Origin: Desulforapulum autotrophicum HRM2
Lineage (GTDB): Bacteria > Desulfobacterota > Desulfobacteria > Desulfobacterales > Desulfobacteraceae
DNA: 64,000 bases
Assembly (NCBI RefSeq): GCF_000020365.1
Contig: NC_012108.1
Location: 1,736,001 to 1,800,000 of the forward strand
Direction of reading: 5' to 3'
The translations under genes were made by a program, and so were the position numbers. Of this stretch, positions 63,239 to 64,000 are shown one piece after another; within the stretch, counting starts at the first letter, position 1; each line of letters begins with the position of its first letter. The notes under the pieces were generated by a model that was not told where the DNA came from, ran no database searches, and worked only from the letters and a program-made list of their open reading frames with translations.

Positions 63239-64000
63239 CTACCCTTTGACCACTGTGAGAATTTCGGTGTAGGCATGGGCCATGTCCTGTTTCACCCTTT
63301 CCAGGCTGTTGGTCTCGGCTTCCGCCTCCAGCCACAGGGTGGCGTTGGTTGCTCCCCGGGAGACTGAAACACACGAGAGGATGTCCGGGTGGGTGATGCG
63401 TCGGATGGATTCCCGGCCCGACGCCGACACCCAGTGTTCCCTTGAACCCTGAAGGTTATCGACAAAGTTTTTCCACTCAAGGGTGCCAAGGATGTCGCAG
63501 CTCAGGTGGAGGGTGGTTCGGTTGCCCCGGGGGCGTTCCTGGATCAAGTCAAGGATCTCCGGTGCTGCCATGGCCGTGGCCGGTGTTGCCATGGCCGTGG
63601 TCAATTTTTCTGCTTCGTTTTTGAAGAACAGGGCCAGCCTCACCCGGGAGGTGGGGGCCGTTGAAAGGCTGACACCCACAAACACAAGGCCGCTTACCGC
63701 CATGGACAGGATCACCCCGTGTCCCATGAGTATCGGGTGAATTGTTTCCAGGAACGGAGGCGCCATGGGCGGTGTTTTTGCAAGGTCCAGGATCACCAGG
63801 CCGGACTGAATGATGAAACCGGTTACCATGGAGGCCACGGCACCCTGGCCGGTGGCCCGGCGCCAGTATAGTCCGCCCATGAGGGCAAAAAAATAGGAGG
63901 CGCTTGCAATAAAGGTGGCGATGTGGATGGCGTCGATGATGGAGCCGATGAAGAACGATCCCAGTGTGGCAAAGACGATGATGATCACCACGCTGATCCG
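63239..64000 (-). CDS. Sodium:solute symporter, C-terminal part (partial)
   Basis: The frame is open to the window edge, so the N-terminus is missing; about 250 residues are visible. Three or four hydrophobic helices (ATFIASASYFFALMGGLYWRRATGQGAVASM and ILSMAVSGLVFVGVSLS) match the end of sodium:solute symporters. An unusual soluble tail of about 130 residues follows, with an ACT-like or regulatory look (TTLHLSCDILGTLEWKNFVD, ATLWLEAEAE). It is six bases upstream of the methyltransferase fusion and first in the visible operon, so it probably imports the substrate or precursor. Confidence 0.8.
   Translation of the reverse strand, partial: RISVVIIIVFATLGSFFIGSIIDAIHIATFIASASYFFALMGGLYWRRATGQGAVASMVTGFIIQSGLVILDLAKTPPMAPPFLETIHPILMGHGVILSMAVSGLVFVGVSLSTAPTSRVRLALFFKNEAEKLTTAMATPATAMAAPEILDLIQERPRGNRTTLHLSCDILGTLEWKNFVDNLQGSREHWVSASGRESIRRITHPDILSCVSVSRGATNATLWLEAEAETNSLERVKQDMAHAYTEILTVVKG

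Overview
The window looks like chromosomal DNA of an anaerobic Desulfobacterota bacterium, probably close to Desulfobacteraceae. This is inferred from gene content, not from a marker gene. The evidence is a pyrrolysine system with a split synthetase, menaquinone and membrane-redox genes, iron-containing alcohol dehydrogenases under a sigma-54 regulator, B12-binding radical SAM enzymes and a DUF2284 protein. Genes are dense. Gene remnants, a structured repeat family and an insertion sequence lie between them.

Layout. 1-5979 (minus): a zinc-ribbon protein, a UbiB-type kinase-like protein, a UbiE/MenG methyltransferase, and the start of a Tat-exported molybdopterin/iron-sulfur fusion protein. 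6000-10100: gene remnants (a solute-binding protein and an acyl-CoA dehydrogenase), a universal stress protein, then part of a pyrrolysine locus: tRNA-Pyl with anticodon CUA (7595-7667), pylSn (8083-8436) and pylB (8748-9815). A dead IS200-type transposase fragment and a terminator hairpin lie between pylSn and pylB. pylSc, pylC, pylD and any methylamine methyltransferase are not in the window. 10108-15218 (minus): a DmdC-like acyl-CoA dehydrogenase, a secreted FG-GAP-like protein and a porin-like barrel.

15687-22201 (plus): a GntR regulator, a saccharopine-dehydrogenase-like enzyme, a complete polar amino acid ABC transporter and a PLP lyase of the D-cysteine desulfhydrase / cysteate sulfo-lyase family. 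The regulator and the operon have the same promoter layout, with the palindrome ATGTATACAT over the -10 region. 22347-33798: PBP1B with a lipoprotein, ThiE, a probably transferred diguanylate cyclase, a cupin, and two iron alcohol dehydrogenases around a histidine kinase / sigma-54 activator pair. A good -24/-12 promoter precedes the first dehydrogenase. 34247-45402: an M48 protease, a ClC exchanger, a GAPDH tail fragment overlapping gpmA, a pyridoxal kinase, a three-gene metal-related operon, an MscS channel and a YyaL-type protein.

45531-48931 is the most unusual stretch. It is a chain of palindromic modules (called P, Q, R, S and T here) joined by alternating GWGTTTC and GAAACWC heptamers, with compensatory base changes between copies. 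An IS1111-type element interrupts the chain. Further copies or relics lie at 9935, 16669 and 33921. I do not recognise this family. 48995-56142 is a MarR-led tripartite ABC efflux operon. 56219-58783 holds a second PLP lyase with its own GntR regulator. 58851-64000 (minus) is an operon of two B12-type radical SAM proteins, an O-methyltransferase/DUF2284 fusion and a truncated sodium:solute symporter, with an unknown product.
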